Translations under genes and position numbers: made by a program
Notes under the pieces: generated by a model
What the model was told of the DNA's origin: nothing
Databases searched by the model: none
Seen by the model: the letters and a program-made list of their open reading frames with translations, nothing else
Shown here: in pieces, positions 6,263-15,228 of the stretch
How the letters are laid out: each line of letters starts with the position of its first letter
Numbering within the stretch: position 1 is the first letter of the stretch
Source of the DNA: Geobacillus genomosp. 3
GTDB lineage: Bacteria > Bacillota > Bacilli > Bacillales > Anoxybacillaceae
Direction: 5' to 3'
NCBI RefSeq assembly: GCF_000445995.2
Contig: NC_022080.4
Span: 496,001 to 560,000, forward strand
Length of the DNA stretch: 64,000 nucleotides

Positions 6263-8158
6263 ATGGATATTTTAAGAAAAATCGCACGGTACCGGGAAGA
6301 GGAAGAACGGCTGAGGTGGGAAGGGACGTTTGCCGAGTATTTAGAGATTTTAAAAGAAAAGCCGTGGGTGGCCCAATCGGCTCATTCGCGCGTTTATAAT
6401 ATGATTAAAGATGCCGGAGTCGAAGAGGTGGATGGACGGAGACGGTATAAGTTTTTCAGTCGGCATTTGTTTGGGCTTGAGGAGGCGCTCGAACGGCTCG
6501 TTGAAGAATATTTCCACCCAGCGGCGAAACGGTTGGATGTACGCAAACGGATTTTGTTGTTGATGGGGCCGGTCGGTGGCGGGAAATCGACGCTTGTGAC
6601 GCTTCTGAAGCGCGGGCTCGAGGAGTATTCGAAAACAGACCGCGGCGCTGTGTATGCCATTAAAGGCTGCCCGATGCACGAGGATCCGCTTCACCTGATT
6701 CCTCATCATTTGCGCGATGATTTTTACCGCGAATACGGCATTCGCATCGAAGGAGAGTTGTCGCCGCTCAATATGATGCGGCTCGAGAAAGAATACGGGG
6801 GCCGCATTGAAGATGTGCTGGTGGAACGCATTTTCTTCTCGGAAAACCGCCGCGTCGGCATTGGGACGTTCAGCCCATCTGATCCGAAATCGCAGGATAT
6901 TGCCGATTTAACCGGAAGCATCGATTTCTCGACGATTGCCGAATACGGTTCTGAGTCCGACCCGCGCGCCTACCGGTTTGACGGCGAGCTGAACAAGGCG
7001 AACCGCGGCATTATGGAGTTTCAAGAGATGTTGAAATGCGATGAAAAATTTCTTTGGCATTTGTTGTCGCTGACGCAAGAAGGCAATTTCAAAGCTGGGC
7101 GGTTTGCGCTCATCAGCGCAGATGAACTGATCGTAGCCCATACGAACGAAACAGAGTATCGTTCGTTTATTGCGAATAAAAAGAACGAGGCGCTTCATTC
7201 GCGCATTATCGTGATGCCGATTCCGTACAATTTACGCGTCTCCGAAGAAGAGCGCATTTACGAAAAAATGATTCGTGAAAGCGATGTCGCTGATGTGCAT
7301 ATCGCTCCCCATACACTTCGAATTGCTGCTATGTTTACGATTTTGACGCGGCTGAAAGAATCGAAGCGGCCGGATGTGGATTTATTGAAGAAAATGCGCC
7401 TGTATGACGGAGAGATGATCGAAGGATTCAATGAAGTCGATGTAGAAGAACTGAAAAAAGAACATCCAGACGAAGGGATGAGCGGCATCGACCCGCGCTA
7501 TGTCATCAACCGCATTTCTGCATGCATTATTCGCAAGGAAGTGCCCTCGATCAATGCGCTCGATGTGCTTCGCTCGTTGAAAGAGGGGTTGGATCAGCAC
7601 CCATCCATCTCCAAGGAAGATCGGGAGCGGTATTTAAACTTTATCTCCCTTGTCCGCAAAGAATATGACGAAATCGCCAAGCAAGAGGTACAAAAGGCGT
7701 TCGTGTACTCGTATGAAGAATCGGCGAAAACGTTGATGGATAACTATTTGGACAATGTGGAAGCGTATTGCAACAAAACGAAATTACGCGACCCGCTCAC
7801 CGGCGAGGAAATGAATCCGGATGAGAAGTTGATGCGCTCGATTGAGGAACAGATCGGCATTTCCGAAAACGCTAAAAAAGCGTTCCGTGAAGAAATTTTA
7901 ATCCGTATCTCTGCCTATGCACGCAAAGGGCAAAAGTTTGATTACAACTCGCATGAGCGGTTGCGCGAAGCGATCCAGAAAAAGCTGTTCGCCGATTTGA
8001 AGGACATCGTGAAAATTACGACGTCGACGAAGACGCCTGATGAGCAACAACTGAAGAAAATTAACGAAGTCGTTGCCCGCTTGATCGATGAGTACGGGTA
8101 CAATTCCACATCGGCCAATGAATTGCTCCGCTATGTCGGCAGCTTGTTGAACCGCTAG
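6263..8158 (+). CDS. prkA: PrkA, AAA+ family serine kinase/protease of sporulation
   Basis: PrkA is an AAA+ protein with a C-terminal kinase-like domain. In B. subtilis it is made in the mother cell, sits in the inner coat and is needed for efficient sporulation; both kinase and Lon-like protease activity have been reported. The 631 residues carry Walker A GPVGGGKST at 102-110 and the conserved GCPMHEDPLHLIP downstream. The length equals the B. subtilis protein. ATG 6263 follows AGGAGG at 6251; the frame extends 67 codons upstream without a ribosome site and across the opposite-strand small gene. It is followed by yhbH, its usual partner. Confidence 0.96.
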   Translation: MDILRKIARYREEEERLRWEGTFAEYLEILKEKPWVAQSAHSRVYNMIKDAGVEEVDGRRRYKFFSRHLFGLEEALERLVEEYFHPAAKRLDVRKRILLLMGPVGGGKSTLVTLLKRGLEEYSKTDRGAVYAIKGCPMHEDPLHLIPHHLRDDFYREYGIRIEGELSPLNMMRLEKEYGGRIEDVLVERIFFSENRRVGIGTFSPSDPKSQDIADLTGSIDFSTIAEYGSESDPRAYRFDGELNKANRGIMEFQEMLKCDEKFLWHLLSLTQEGNFKAGRFALISADELIVAHTNETEYRSFIANKKNEALHSRIIVMPIPYNLRVSEEERIYEKMIRESDVADVHIAPHTLRIAAMFTILTRLKESKRPDVDLLKKMRLYDGEMIEGFNEVDVEELKKEHPDEGMSGIDPRYVINRISACIIRKEVPSINALDVLRSLKEGLDQHPSISKEDRERYLNFISLVRKEYDEIAKQEVQKAFVYSYEESAKTLMDNYLDNVEAYCNKTKLRDPLTGEEMNPDEKLMRSIEEQIGISENAKKAFREEILIRISAYARKGQKFDYNSHERLREAIQKKLFADLKDIVKITTSTKTPDEQQLKKINEVVARLIDEYGYNSTSANELLRYVGSLLNR

Positions 8159-8190
8159 GCATGCCTCGAGCGCCGGGGCATGCTTTTTTT
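8159..8190 (+). terminator. Terminator after prkA
   Basis: GCATGCC pairs with GGGCATGC, followed by seven T. Confidence 0.85.
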
Positions 8191-8384
8191 GCCCCGATAA
8201 TCGGGCTTGTCCGCCTCTTGTCCGCTTTTCTATTTTCCGCTTTCATCTGTCAATTATTTTGAATTTTTGCATAGGATAAAAATAAACAAACTGGCATAGT
8301 GATGGTCCGTTTTGATGACGCCAACATAAGTATATGCGGAAAAGCGAAAAGTGTGAAAACAATTTTGACAAAGGAGGGGAAAGA

Positions 8385-9542
8385 ATGAAGGGGAATTTCG
8401 TTGTATCGAAAGAAGACTGGTCCCTCCACCGCAAAGGTCATGATGACCAAAAGCGCCATCAAGAAAAAGTAAAAGAGGCGATCAAAAATAACTTACCGGA
8501 TTTAATTACGGAAGAAAGCATTATTATGTCCAACGGACGCGACGTGATCAAAATTCCGATCCGCTCGCTTGACGAGTATAAAATCCGCTACAACTACGAG
8601 AAAAACAAACACGTCGGCCAAGGAAACGGAGACAGCCAAGTCGGTGATGTGGTGGCCAGAGACGGAAGCGGGGAGGGGCAAGGGCCAGGAAAAGGCCAAG
8701 GAGCCGGCGATTTGCCAGGCCAAGATTATTACGAAGCTGAAGTGTCGTTAATGGAAATCGAGGAGGCGCTCTTTAGCCAATTGGAGCTTCCGAATTTGAA
8801 GCGGAAAGAGCTCGACCAAAACGTTGTCCAACATATCGAGTTTAATGATATTCGCCGCACCGGACTGATGGGGAACATCGATAAAAAACGGACGATGCTT
8901 GCCGCTTTCAAGCGCAACGCCATGAGCGGCAAACCGGGCTTTTACCCGATTTATCGCGAGGATTTGAAGTTTAAAACGTGGAACGAAGTCGTCAAACCAG
9001 AATCGAAAGCGGTCGTCCTAGCGATGATGGATACAAGCGGCTCGATGGGCATGTGGGAAAAATATATGGCGCGCAGTTTCTTCTTCTGGATGACGCGCTT
9101 TTTGCGAACGAAGTACGAGACGGTGGATATCGCCTTTATTGCCCACCACACAGAGGCAAAAGTTGTCAGTGAGGAAGAATTTTTCACCAAAGGAGAAAGC
9201 GGCGGCACGATTTGTTCGTCGGCCTACCGCAAAGCGCTTGAACTGATTGAAACGAAATATTCTCCGTCACGCTACAACATTTATCCGTTCCACTTCTCCG
9301 ACGGCGACAACTTGACATCTGACAATGCCCGCTGCGTCAAGCTTGTTCAAGAATTGATGAAAGTATCGAACATGTTTGGGTATGGGGAAGTGAACCAGTA
9401 CAATCGCCATTCCACGCTTATGTCCGCGTATCGCAATATTAAAGATGAAAAATTCCGCCATTATATCTTAAAGCAAAAATCGGATGTGTTTCATGCGATG
9501 AGAACGTTTTTCCGCAAAGAAGAAAGCAAGCAGCTCGTTTGA
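8385..9542 (+). CDS. yhbH: Sporulation protein YhbH (DUF444, VWA-like)
   Basis: YhbH belongs to the DUF444 family, which is linked with PrkA across bacteria; B. subtilis yhbH mutants have a sporulation defect. The 385 residues have a basic N terminus, a Gly/Gln-rich linker (about residues 85-120) and a von Willebrand A-like domain with the metal-site motif DTSGSMG (around residue 218). ATG 8385 follows AAGGAGGGG; the frame is open 17 codons upstream without a site. There are 226 bp and a terminator between prkA and this gene, so it has its own promoter. GCATA-like sequences at about 8270 and 8315 could belong to a sporulation sigma factor, but I could not fix a consensus. Confidence 0.93.
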   Translation: MKGNFVVSKEDWSLHRKGHDDQKRHQEKVKEAIKNNLPDLITEESIIMSNGRDVIKIPIRSLDEYKIRYNYEKNKHVGQGNGDSQVGDVVARDGSGEGQGPGKGQGAGDLPGQDYYEAEVSLMEIEEALFSQLELPNLKRKELDQNVVQHIEFNDIRRTGLMGNIDKKRTMLAAFKRNAMSGKPGFYPIYREDLKFKTWNEVVKPESKAVVLAMMDTSGSMGMWEKYMARSFFFWMTRFLRTKYETVDIAFIAHHTEAKVVSEEEFFTKGESGGTICSSAYRKALELIETKYSPSRYNIYPFHFSDGDNLTSDNARCVKLVQELMKVSNMFGYGEVNQYNRHSTLMSAYRNIKDEKFRHYILKQKSDVFHAMRTFFRKEESKQLV

Positions 9543-9579
9543 CCCTCTTAACGGTGCAAAAAAGGGGGTTTTTCTTTTT
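9542..9579 (+). terminator. Terminator after yhbH
   Basis: ACCCTCTT pairs with AAGGGGGT (one G-T pair), followed by a T-rich run. It lies between convergent genes. Confidence 0.65.
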
Positions 9580-9615
9580 GAAAGGGCGGGAGGGCGAGGC
9601 CCTCCCGAAAACGAG

Positions 9616-10305
9616 TTATTGCTTTTGCAGCGTCGCTACCATGGCGAGCACGGCGCCAAGCACATCTTCTCCTTTAGGGGAATGCACCGTCAAGAGCATC
9701 GGTGTCGGCTGGGCGCTGGCGAGCACGTGGACGGTGACGCCGTCGGATTGGGCCGTGTACCAAACCGCATCAGCGAACGGCTTAGGCAGTTTGTCCGTTT
9801 GCTGGCGGGCGGCGTTGGCGTCGACCGCTTGGGCATGTTCTTTGGCCAGCTGCTCATAGTTGGTCTCGCCGTCTTGAAGCAAGCGAATGCGGGCGAACGA
9901 CTCACCGTGGAGCAATACATCGGCATGAGGCTCTTCAGCGTCCAGCGTCCAACCGTCCAGTACATAGAGGGAGAAATGTTGGTTGTCGCTTGTTTGCAAG
10001 GTCGCCGTTCCGGTAACGGTTTGATTTCCGCTTTGGTAGGACAAGGAGGTCGTCGGCCGTGAAGAGGCGGTTTCGTCCCCTTTCGCCCCGTCTTGTCCAC
10101 CTCCTGCCTTATTTTGTTCATCAACCGGGGGAGCTTCTTGGTTCTTTGGCTCGGCTGTTTGCGTGTTGGCGGAATTGTCGTTCGAACTTGCCGTTTGTTT
10201 TTCTTTCGCAGTTGCCCCTTCTGACGCGGGCGCCTCTGTGCCGCAGCCGGCAAGCAAGGCGGCGGCGACAGCGACCGAGAAAAGCGGTTTCCAGTATCGA
10301 AGCAT
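9616..10305 (-). CDS. Lipoprotein of unknown function
   Basis: The 229-residue protein starts with a lipoprotein signal peptide: MLRYWK, a hydrophobic core and lipobox LLAGC, with the lipidated Cys at 21. A long low-complexity linker rich in Ala, Ser, Thr, Asn and Gln (about residues 22-85) follows, as expected for a tether. The last 140 residues form a compact alpha/beta domain (SLYVLDGWTLDAEEP, RIRLLQDGETNYEQL) that I do not recognise. It is placed on the outer face of the membrane. ATG 10305 follows GGAGG. No partner gene suggests a role. Confidence 0.8.
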   Translation of the reverse strand: MLRYWKPLFSVAVAAALLAGCGTEAPASEGATAKEKQTASSNDNSANTQTAEPKNQEAPPVDEQNKAGGGQDGAKGDETASSRPTTSLSYQSGNQTVTGTATLQTSDNQHFSLYVLDGWTLDAEEPHADVLLHGESFARIRLLQDGETNYEQLAKEHAQAVDANAARQQTDKLPKPFADAVWYTAQSDGVTVHVLASAQPTPMLLTVHSPKGEDVLGAVLAMVATLQKQ

Positions 10306-10379
10306 CTCGATTCCTCCTTGCTTTCCATATACCATTCATTATAGCAGTTGAAACAGTTGAAACAAACAGGCTGGTTTCC

Positions 10380-10490
10380 TCATTTTTTCCGATCGCTTGA
10401 TTTTCTTCGATTTTTGGCGTTTACAGCGATATGCGCCCCCCCCAAAACAGTGGCCATAAGCAGCGCGAGTAAAGCAAACCCGTAAAGCAT
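10380..10490 (-). CDS. Small membrane protein, 36 residues
   Basis: An ORF with a strong GGAGGAGGAG ribosome site 5-6 bp before ATG 10490. It encodes one transmembrane helix (LLALLMATVLGGAHIAV) and a basic, Ser-rich tail. A run of eight G within the codons for VLGGA is a possible slippage site. The gene is divergent from the LacI regulator at 10583. No family is recognised. Confidence 0.6.
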   Translation of the reverse strand: MLYGFALLALLMATVLGGAHIAVNAKNRRKSSDRKK

Positions 10491-10537
10491 GTGCACTCCT
10501 CCTCCTGTATACTAGATGGTGGGATCAACATAATGTA

Positions 10538-10551
10538 TGAAACGCGTTTCA
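10538..10551. promoter_or_regulatory. LacI-family palindromic operator
   Basis: TGAAACGCGTTTCA is a perfect 14-bp palindrome of the type bound by LacI/CcpA proteins. It lies 32 bp before the start of the LacI-type gene at 10583 and 48 bp from the divergent small gene. Autoregulation is the simplest reading; it also fits 13 of the 14 positions of the cre consensus. Confidence 0.7.
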
Positions 10552-10582
10552 AGTCAAGCGTTTTTTTGGAAGGAGTGGGAAC

Positions 10583-11560
10583 GTGGCGAACATCCGCGAT
10601 TTGGCGAAAGAAGCAGGTGTATCGGTAGCAACGGTATCAAGGGTATTGAACGGGTATCCGTATGTAAGCGAGGAAAAGCGAAGGGCGGTTTGGGAAGCGG
10701 TTGAGAAGCTTCATTATACGAAAAATATTCAAGCGGTTCATCTGGCGAAAGGAAGGACGACGATTGTTGGGGTCATGCTCCCGTACATTCATCACCCTTA
10801 TTTTTCAGCCGTGATTGAAGGGATTTCCAAGGAGGCGCTTCGTTACGGTTATCAGTTGCTTTTGTTTCAGACCAATTATGATGTGGAACGGGAACTTGAG
10901 GCGTTAGAACGGCTGCGGATGAAACAAATGGATGGGTTGATCGTCTGTTCTCATGAAGCGGGCTCGGAGGTGCTCGCGGCATATCAGGAAGAGGGGCCCA
11001 TCGTTTTATGCGAGCAGGCGGAAGAATACGATTTCTTCACTGTCTATATCGATCACTATCGGGCGTTCGCCAAGGCACTGCGCTATTTAGTGCACAAAGG
11101 GCATCGGCGGATCGGCTATTGCATCGGAAGAATGACAGGACCGAACAGTCAAGCGAGGGCGGCGGCGTATCAAGATGTGCTGCGTGACATCGGCGTTGTT
11201 CCTCGGCGCCACTGGGTTTTTGACGGTTGTTTGTTTCTTGAAGACGGAAAGCGTGTCATGAGGCAATGGGTGGCGATGGGGGAGCGGCCGAGCGCGTTGC
11301 TTGTAACGAGTGACCAGGTGGCGGCCGGCATCGTGCTCGAAGCGCATCGAATCGGAGTGCACATTCCTGAAGAACTTTCCGTTATTGGCTTTGACAATGA
11401 TCCGCTTGCGGAGATGTTAGGCATCACGACGGTTGCGCTCCCTCATTTTTCACTTGGGGAAAAAGCGTTTCGACTCCTCCATCATTGGCTTGAAACAGGA
11501 CATGTCCCGCGAAAACAAGAAGAGCTGCCGACCCGATTGATCGTGCGGACCACCGGGTAA
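10583..11560 (+). CDS. LacI-family transcriptional regulator
   Basis: A 325-residue repressor-type protein. The N terminus is a LacI helix-turn-helix (IRDLAKEAGVSVATVSRVLN) with hinge helix IQAVHLAKGRT near residue 55. The rest is a periplasmic-binding-protein-like sensor domain (VGVMLPYIHHPYFSAVIEG through VIGFDNDPLAEM). The effector is unknown. GTG 10583 follows AAGGAG at 8-9 bp. A palindromic operator sits in its own promoter region. The next gene runs towards it on the other strand (dctR, ending at 11562) and no sugar gene adjoins it, so its targets must lie elsewhere. Confidence 0.9.
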   Translation: MANIRDLAKEAGVSVATVSRVLNGYPYVSEEKRRAVWEAVEKLHYTKNIQAVHLAKGRTTIVGVMLPYIHHPYFSAVIEGISKEALRYGYQLLLFQTNYDVERELEALERLRMKQMDGLIVCSHEAGSEVLAAYQEEGPIVLCEQAEEYDFFTVYIDHYRAFAKALRYLVHKGHRRIGYCIGRMTGPNSQARAAAYQDVLRDIGVVPRRHWVFDGCLFLEDGKRVMRQWVAMGERPSALLVTSDQVAAGIVLEAHRIGVHIPEELSVIGFDNDPLAEMLGITTVALPHFSLGEKAFRLLHHWLETGHVPRKQEELPTRLIVRTTG

Positions 11561-11561
11561 G

Positions 11562-12242
11562 CTATGTGCGCTTCAACTGATAGCGGTTGACGGGACGGCC
11601 CACGCCGCCGTATTGGACATCGAGCATCACTTTTCCCGTTTTCTCAAGGTATTCCAAGTAGCGGCGGGCAGTGACACGGGCGATGCCGACACCTTCGGCC
11701 ACTTCTTCGGCAGAGACAGGAAAGCGGTGTTGGCGTAAATAGGAGACGACTTTTTCCAATGTCACTTCGTTTAATCCTTTCGGAAGCTCAGGAAGTGGGG
11801 CGGCAGGCTGCTCGGCTGTTTGCCGCAATGCGTCGAGTTCTGCCTGGGTGAGCGATTCTTTTTCCGCGAGCGACCGGCGAAATGCCCGGTAGTTTTCAAG
11901 CGCTTGTTTGAGCCGCTCGAATTTAAACGGTTTCACGATATAGTCGAATGCCCCATTTTGCAAGACGCGGCGCACCGTTTCGATGTCGCTCGCGGCAGTG
12001 ATGGCTAGAATATCTACTTCATGCCCACGGGCACGGATTTCCTTTAACGTTTGAAGGCCGTCTAATTGTGGCATGTAAATGTCAATGACAGCTAAATCAG
12101 GGTGGAGCTTCTCGATAAGACGTAGCCCTTCCCCCCCGTTTCCGGCAATGCCGACAACGGTGAAATCGTTCACTTGTTCGATCATTTGCCGATTTACTTC
12201 TTGAACCATCGGATCATCTTCAATGAGCAACACGCGGTACAT
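11562..12242 (-). CDS. dctR: Response regulator DctR (CitB/CitT type)
   Basis: The cytoplasmic output half of a dicarboxylate-sensing two-component pair. Residues 1-120 are a receiver domain with acidic pocket EDD (8-10), phospho-acceptor D54 in VIDIYMPQLDG and K105 in IVKPFKF. A linker with a Pro-rich stretch follows. The C terminus has a winged-helix-like DNA-binding region (AEEVAEGVGIARVTARRYLEYL) typical of the CitB class rather than OmpR or NarL. ATG 12242 follows AAAGGAGG. It lies 66 bp after dctS, in one operon. Its expected target is dctP, as in B. subtilis dctBSRP. Confidence 0.9.
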   Translation of the reverse strand: MYRVLLIEDDPMVQEVNRQMIEQVNDFTVVGIAGNGGEGLRLIEKLHPDLAVIDIYMPQLDGLQTLKEIRARGHEVDILAITAASDIETVRRVLQNGAFDYIVKPFKFERLKQALENYRAFRRSLAEKESLTQAELDALRQTAEQPAAPLPELPKGLNEVTLEKVVSYLRQHRFPVSAEEVAEGVGIARVTARRYLEYLEKTGKVMLDVQYGGVGRPVNRYQLKRT

Positions 12243-12308
12243 AGACTTTTCCTCCTTTGTTTTATGAGGGGCATGTCGAATGCGGACACCACTGTATAGA
12301 TCAATCGG

Positions 12309-13886
12309 TTACATATCAAATGTAATCGTAAATACGGTTCCTTTTCTTTCCTCGGATTGAACATCGATGTGCCCGTTTCCTTTTTCCACAATTTTCTTCA
12401 CCAAATATAGGCCGATGCCGCGCCCGCTCTTTCCTTTTGTTGAAAAACCCTCATCAAAAATGTGATCGATATGCTTACGGGCGATGCCTTGGCCGTTGTC
12501 CTCGACTGAGAGAGAACAAATGTCTTCATTTTGTTCAATGCTGACGTAAATTTCTTTTTCCCGGTCGGTTATCCCTTGGAACGCATCGAAGGCGTTTTCA
12601 ATCAAGTTGCCAAGAAGAACGACGAAATCATGGTGGTCAAGGCGCGGTGGGAGGCGATGCAGCCGGCTGTGCCGGTCGATTGTCACGCGAATGCCGAGCT
12701 CTTTGCCGCGGCGGATTTTGCTTAACAATAGTCCGGAAATGCTTTCATCTTTGATGTGGCGGCTTAAAAACTGTGTGAGCTCCGCTTGCTCTTCTGTAAC
12801 TTGGAACACGTACTCAAGCGCCTTCTCAATATGGCCAAGCTGGATGAGTCCGGCAATTGTATGGAGCTTATTCATGTATTCGTGGTTTTGCACGCGCAAG
12901 GCGTGGACAAACGCTTTTACCCCCGTCAGTTCTTCGGCCAATCGTTTGACTTCCGTCCGGTCTTGGAAAATGGCAATGGCGCCGACCGTCTTTCCGTCGA
13001 TCTTAATCGGGATACGGTTGCTCCAAATCGTTAAATTGCCAAGCTGCAGCTCTTTGTTATAAATCGGTTTGTTCACTTCAAGTATTTCAGGAAGGTACGT
13101 ATCCGGGATAACAGAACGGATCGGCCGCCCTACCAGATCCCCTTCAATGCCAAGCATTTGCTTCGCCCGGTCGTTAAAAATGGTGATGTTTTCATCGCTG
13201 TCAATGGCGATGACGCCTTCGTGCATGGCGTTAAACGCCTCTGTTCGCTCAACGAGCAGTTTGGCGATTTCATGCGGTTCAAGTTCAAACATTTGTCGCT
13301 TAATATGAGAGGCGAGCAGCCAAGCTCCGCTTCCGCCGGCGAGCAGCGATAGAACGACCGCCATGGCGATTTCCTCTTTTAACGTGTTAATCGCCTCCCA
13401 AAACGTTGGCAATCGATAAGCGGCGATCGTGACACCAATTTGCTCATGATCGGGATTCATGATCGGCACGAAGGCACGAACTACTGTTCCGATTTCCCCG
13501 TGCGCTTTTGATGTGTATGTATGCTCGGCAAATGCCGGCCCTTCATCAGCGCCCCGGGAAACGGTGCCAATCATCGCCGGAAGCGGGTGGGAGAGGCGGA
13601 TTTTGTTCATATCGAGCACAACAATATAATCAGCGTTATGGATGACGCGCACCCGTTCAACAATCGGGTTCACGAGTGCTCGGCTTGGCATTGGCCCGGT
13701 AATGTGCTGTCTGACTTCCGGCAGTTCGGATACGGTGCGTGCCGTCAATAAGGCGCGCTGGCTTAATTCTTCTTCCTTTGTATGGAAAAAATCGCTAATA
13801 ATAAACACGCCGCTCAGCAGCATTGAAAAGCTGACGATAACAAAAATTAAAATTGTGATTTTCCAACGGATCGGTAGTCGATTCAT
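12309..13886 (-). CDS. dctS: Sensor histidine kinase DctS
   Basis: A 525-residue membrane kinase of the CitA/DcuS type. A first membrane helix near residues 9-30 and a second near 165-185 enclose an extracytoplasmic PAS-like sensor. A cytoplasmic PAS domain follows (AFNAMHEGVIAIDSDENITIFN), then the phospho-acceptor region around VQNHEYMNKLHTIAGLIQLG. The ATPase has N box NLIENAFDAF and G boxes DNGQGI and GRGIGLYLV. ATG 13886 follows GAGGAG. It is divergent from dctB, the binding protein that works with DctS in sensing fumarate, malate and succinate in B. subtilis. Confidence 0.92.
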   Translation of the reverse strand: MNRLPIRWKITILIFVIVSFSMLLSGVFIISDFFHTKEEELSQRALLTARTVSELPEVRQHITGPMPSRALVNPIVERVRVIHNADYIVVLDMNKIRLSHPLPAMIGTVSRGADEGPAFAEHTYTSKAHGEIGTVVRAFVPIMNPDHEQIGVTIAAYRLPTFWEAINTLKEEIAMAVVLSLLAGGSGAWLLASHIKRQMFELEPHEIAKLLVERTEAFNAMHEGVIAIDSDENITIFNDRAKQMLGIEGDLVGRPIRSVIPDTYLPEILEVNKPIYNKELQLGNLTIWSNRIPIKIDGKTVGAIAIFQDRTEVKRLAEELTGVKAFVHALRVQNHEYMNKLHTIAGLIQLGHIEKALEYVFQVTEEQAELTQFLSRHIKDESISGLLLSKIRRGKELGIRVTIDRHSRLHRLPPRLDHHDFVVLLGNLIENAFDAFQGITDREKEIYVSIEQNEDICSLSVEDNGQGIARKHIDHIFDEGFSTKGKSGRGIGLYLVKKIVEKGNGHIDVQSEERKGTVFTITFDM

Positions 13887-13974
13887 TGATGAACTCCTCG
13901 TTTTATGCGGAAAATTCATTATTATTTATTCTAACACGATTCCGGTGATATGATAAAAAGGAAGAAAACTAAGA

Positions 13975-15039
13975 ATGAAAATGGTGTGGATAATGAGAAA
14001 AAGGTGGAAATTATGGGGGATATTTCTTATAATCGGCATCGGTCTTGTTGTATGGGCTGTGAACCGCCAGACAACCCGGGAACGAGTGGTGTATGACGAC
14101 GAACAAAAAGGGCTGCAAAACCAAATTATCATTTATTTTAGCCATGTCGTTGCGGAAAATACACCGAAAGGACTAGCGGCGCAAAAGTTTGCCGAGCTCG
14201 TCGAACAAAAGACGAACGGCCGCGTGAAAGTGGAAGTGTTCGCGAACGGGTCGCTTTATTCGGACGGGGAGGAACTTGATGCACTGATGCGCGGCGATGT
14301 ACAAATGATCGCCCCGTCGTTTTCGAAGGTGACAGAACTCATTCCGGAATGGCAAGTGCTCGATTTGCCGTTTTTGTTTCATGATGATGACGACATACGC
14401 CGTGTATTCACTGGAAAAGTCGGAGACGAGCTGCTCGGAATGCTTGAAGAAAAAGGAATCAAAGGGTTGGCGCTTTGGAGCAACGGATTTAAGCAAATGA
14501 TGGGGACTACCCGCCCACTTATCGAACCTGACGATTTCCGCGGTTTGCGCTTTCGCATTATGCCGAGCGAAGTGATTGATAAGCAGTTTCGCCTGCTTGG
14601 CGGCGAACCGGTCGCCGTTTCGTTCGACCATATATACCGGGCGCTTGAGCGACATGAGTTTGACGGCCAGGAAAATACGATTTCCAATATTTATTCGAAG
14701 GGGTTTTACAAGTTTCAACCGTATATTACGATCAGCAATCACGGCTATCTTGGCTATGCCGTAATGATGAACCAATCATTTTGGGATCGCCTGCCCAAAG
14801 ACATCCAGCAAAAAATCACTGAAGCGATGGCCGAAGCGACCCAATGGAACTTGCGTCAGTCAAAGGCCCAAAACGAGCGGGAATTGCAGCAACTAAAGCA
14901 GCAGAAAAGCGTCCATCTTTACTTGTTATCGGAGATGGAAAGAAAGAGATGGGAACAAAAACTTGCCCCGCTGTATGAAGAGTTTGCGAGACAGTTTGGT
15001 TCGAAACTTTTGAATGAAATTAAGGAATTCCATGAATAA
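13975..15039 (+). CDS. dctB: C4-dicarboxylate-binding protein DctB (TRAP DctP-type)
   Basis: A solute-binding protein of the DctP (TRAP) family, anchored by an N-terminal helix (residues 14-29, no lipobox seen). Family marks are AAQKFAELVEQKTNGRVKVEVF, LPFLFHDDDDIRRVF, GLRFRIMPSEV with the ligand-binding Arg, and AVSFDHIYRALERHEFDGQENT. No TRAP membrane subunits (DctQ, DctM) adjoin it. As in B. subtilis, it probably presents dicarboxylate to DctS and serves the symporter DctP rather than a TRAP pump. The start is 13975 or the ATG at 13993; neither has an ideal ribosome site. Confidence 0.9.
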   Translation: MKMVWIMRKRWKLWGIFLIIGIGLVVWAVNRQTTRERVVYDDEQKGLQNQIIIYFSHVVAENTPKGLAAQKFAELVEQKTNGRVKVEVFANGSLYSDGEELDALMRGDVQMIAPSFSKVTELIPEWQVLDLPFLFHDDDDIRRVFTGKVGDELLGMLEEKGIKGLALWSNGFKQMMGTTRPLIEPDDFRGLRFRIMPSEVIDKQFRLLGGEPVAVSFDHIYRALERHEFDGQENTISNIYSKGFYKFQPYITISNHGYLGYAVMMNQSFWDRLPKDIQQKITEAMAEATQWNLRQSKAQNERELQQLKQQKSVHLYLLSEMERKRWEQKLAPLYEEFARQFGSKLLNEIKEFHE

Positions 15040-15063
15040 GCTTCCATCGTTGGAAGCTTTTTT
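15038..15063 (+). terminator. Terminator after dctB
   Basis: AAGCTTCCA pairs with TGGAAGCTT, followed by a T run. It overlaps the dctB stop codon and separates dctB from dctP. Confidence 0.85.
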
Positions 15064-15191
15064 GATTTTTTTAGCGGATAAGAGCTCTGCCTTTGCCGTT
15101 TCCCTGTGGCAAACATCCGGGACCAAAAAGACCAAAACGACCATTATCACCATAATATTTTTATTTAATCGACTTTTCTTTATGATAGTGT

Positions 15192-15205
15192 TGAAAGCGT
15201 TGTCA
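15192..15205. promoter_or_regulatory. cre site (CcpA) upstream of dctP
   Basis: TGAAAGCGTTGTCA matches all 14 positions of the Bacillus cre consensus TGWAANCGNTNWCA. It lies 24 bp before the dctP start, between the presumed promoter and the ribosome site, so carbon catabolite repression by roadblock or promoter occlusion is likely. Confidence 0.75.
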
Positions 15206-15228
15206 AGACAAAGAAAGGAGTGGGAGAA

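Noticed and set aside
8250..8340. Sporulation sigma-factor promoter before yhbH
   Set aside because: GCATA and CATA-like elements occur, but the spacing does not fit sigma-E, sigma-F or sigma-G consensus well enough.
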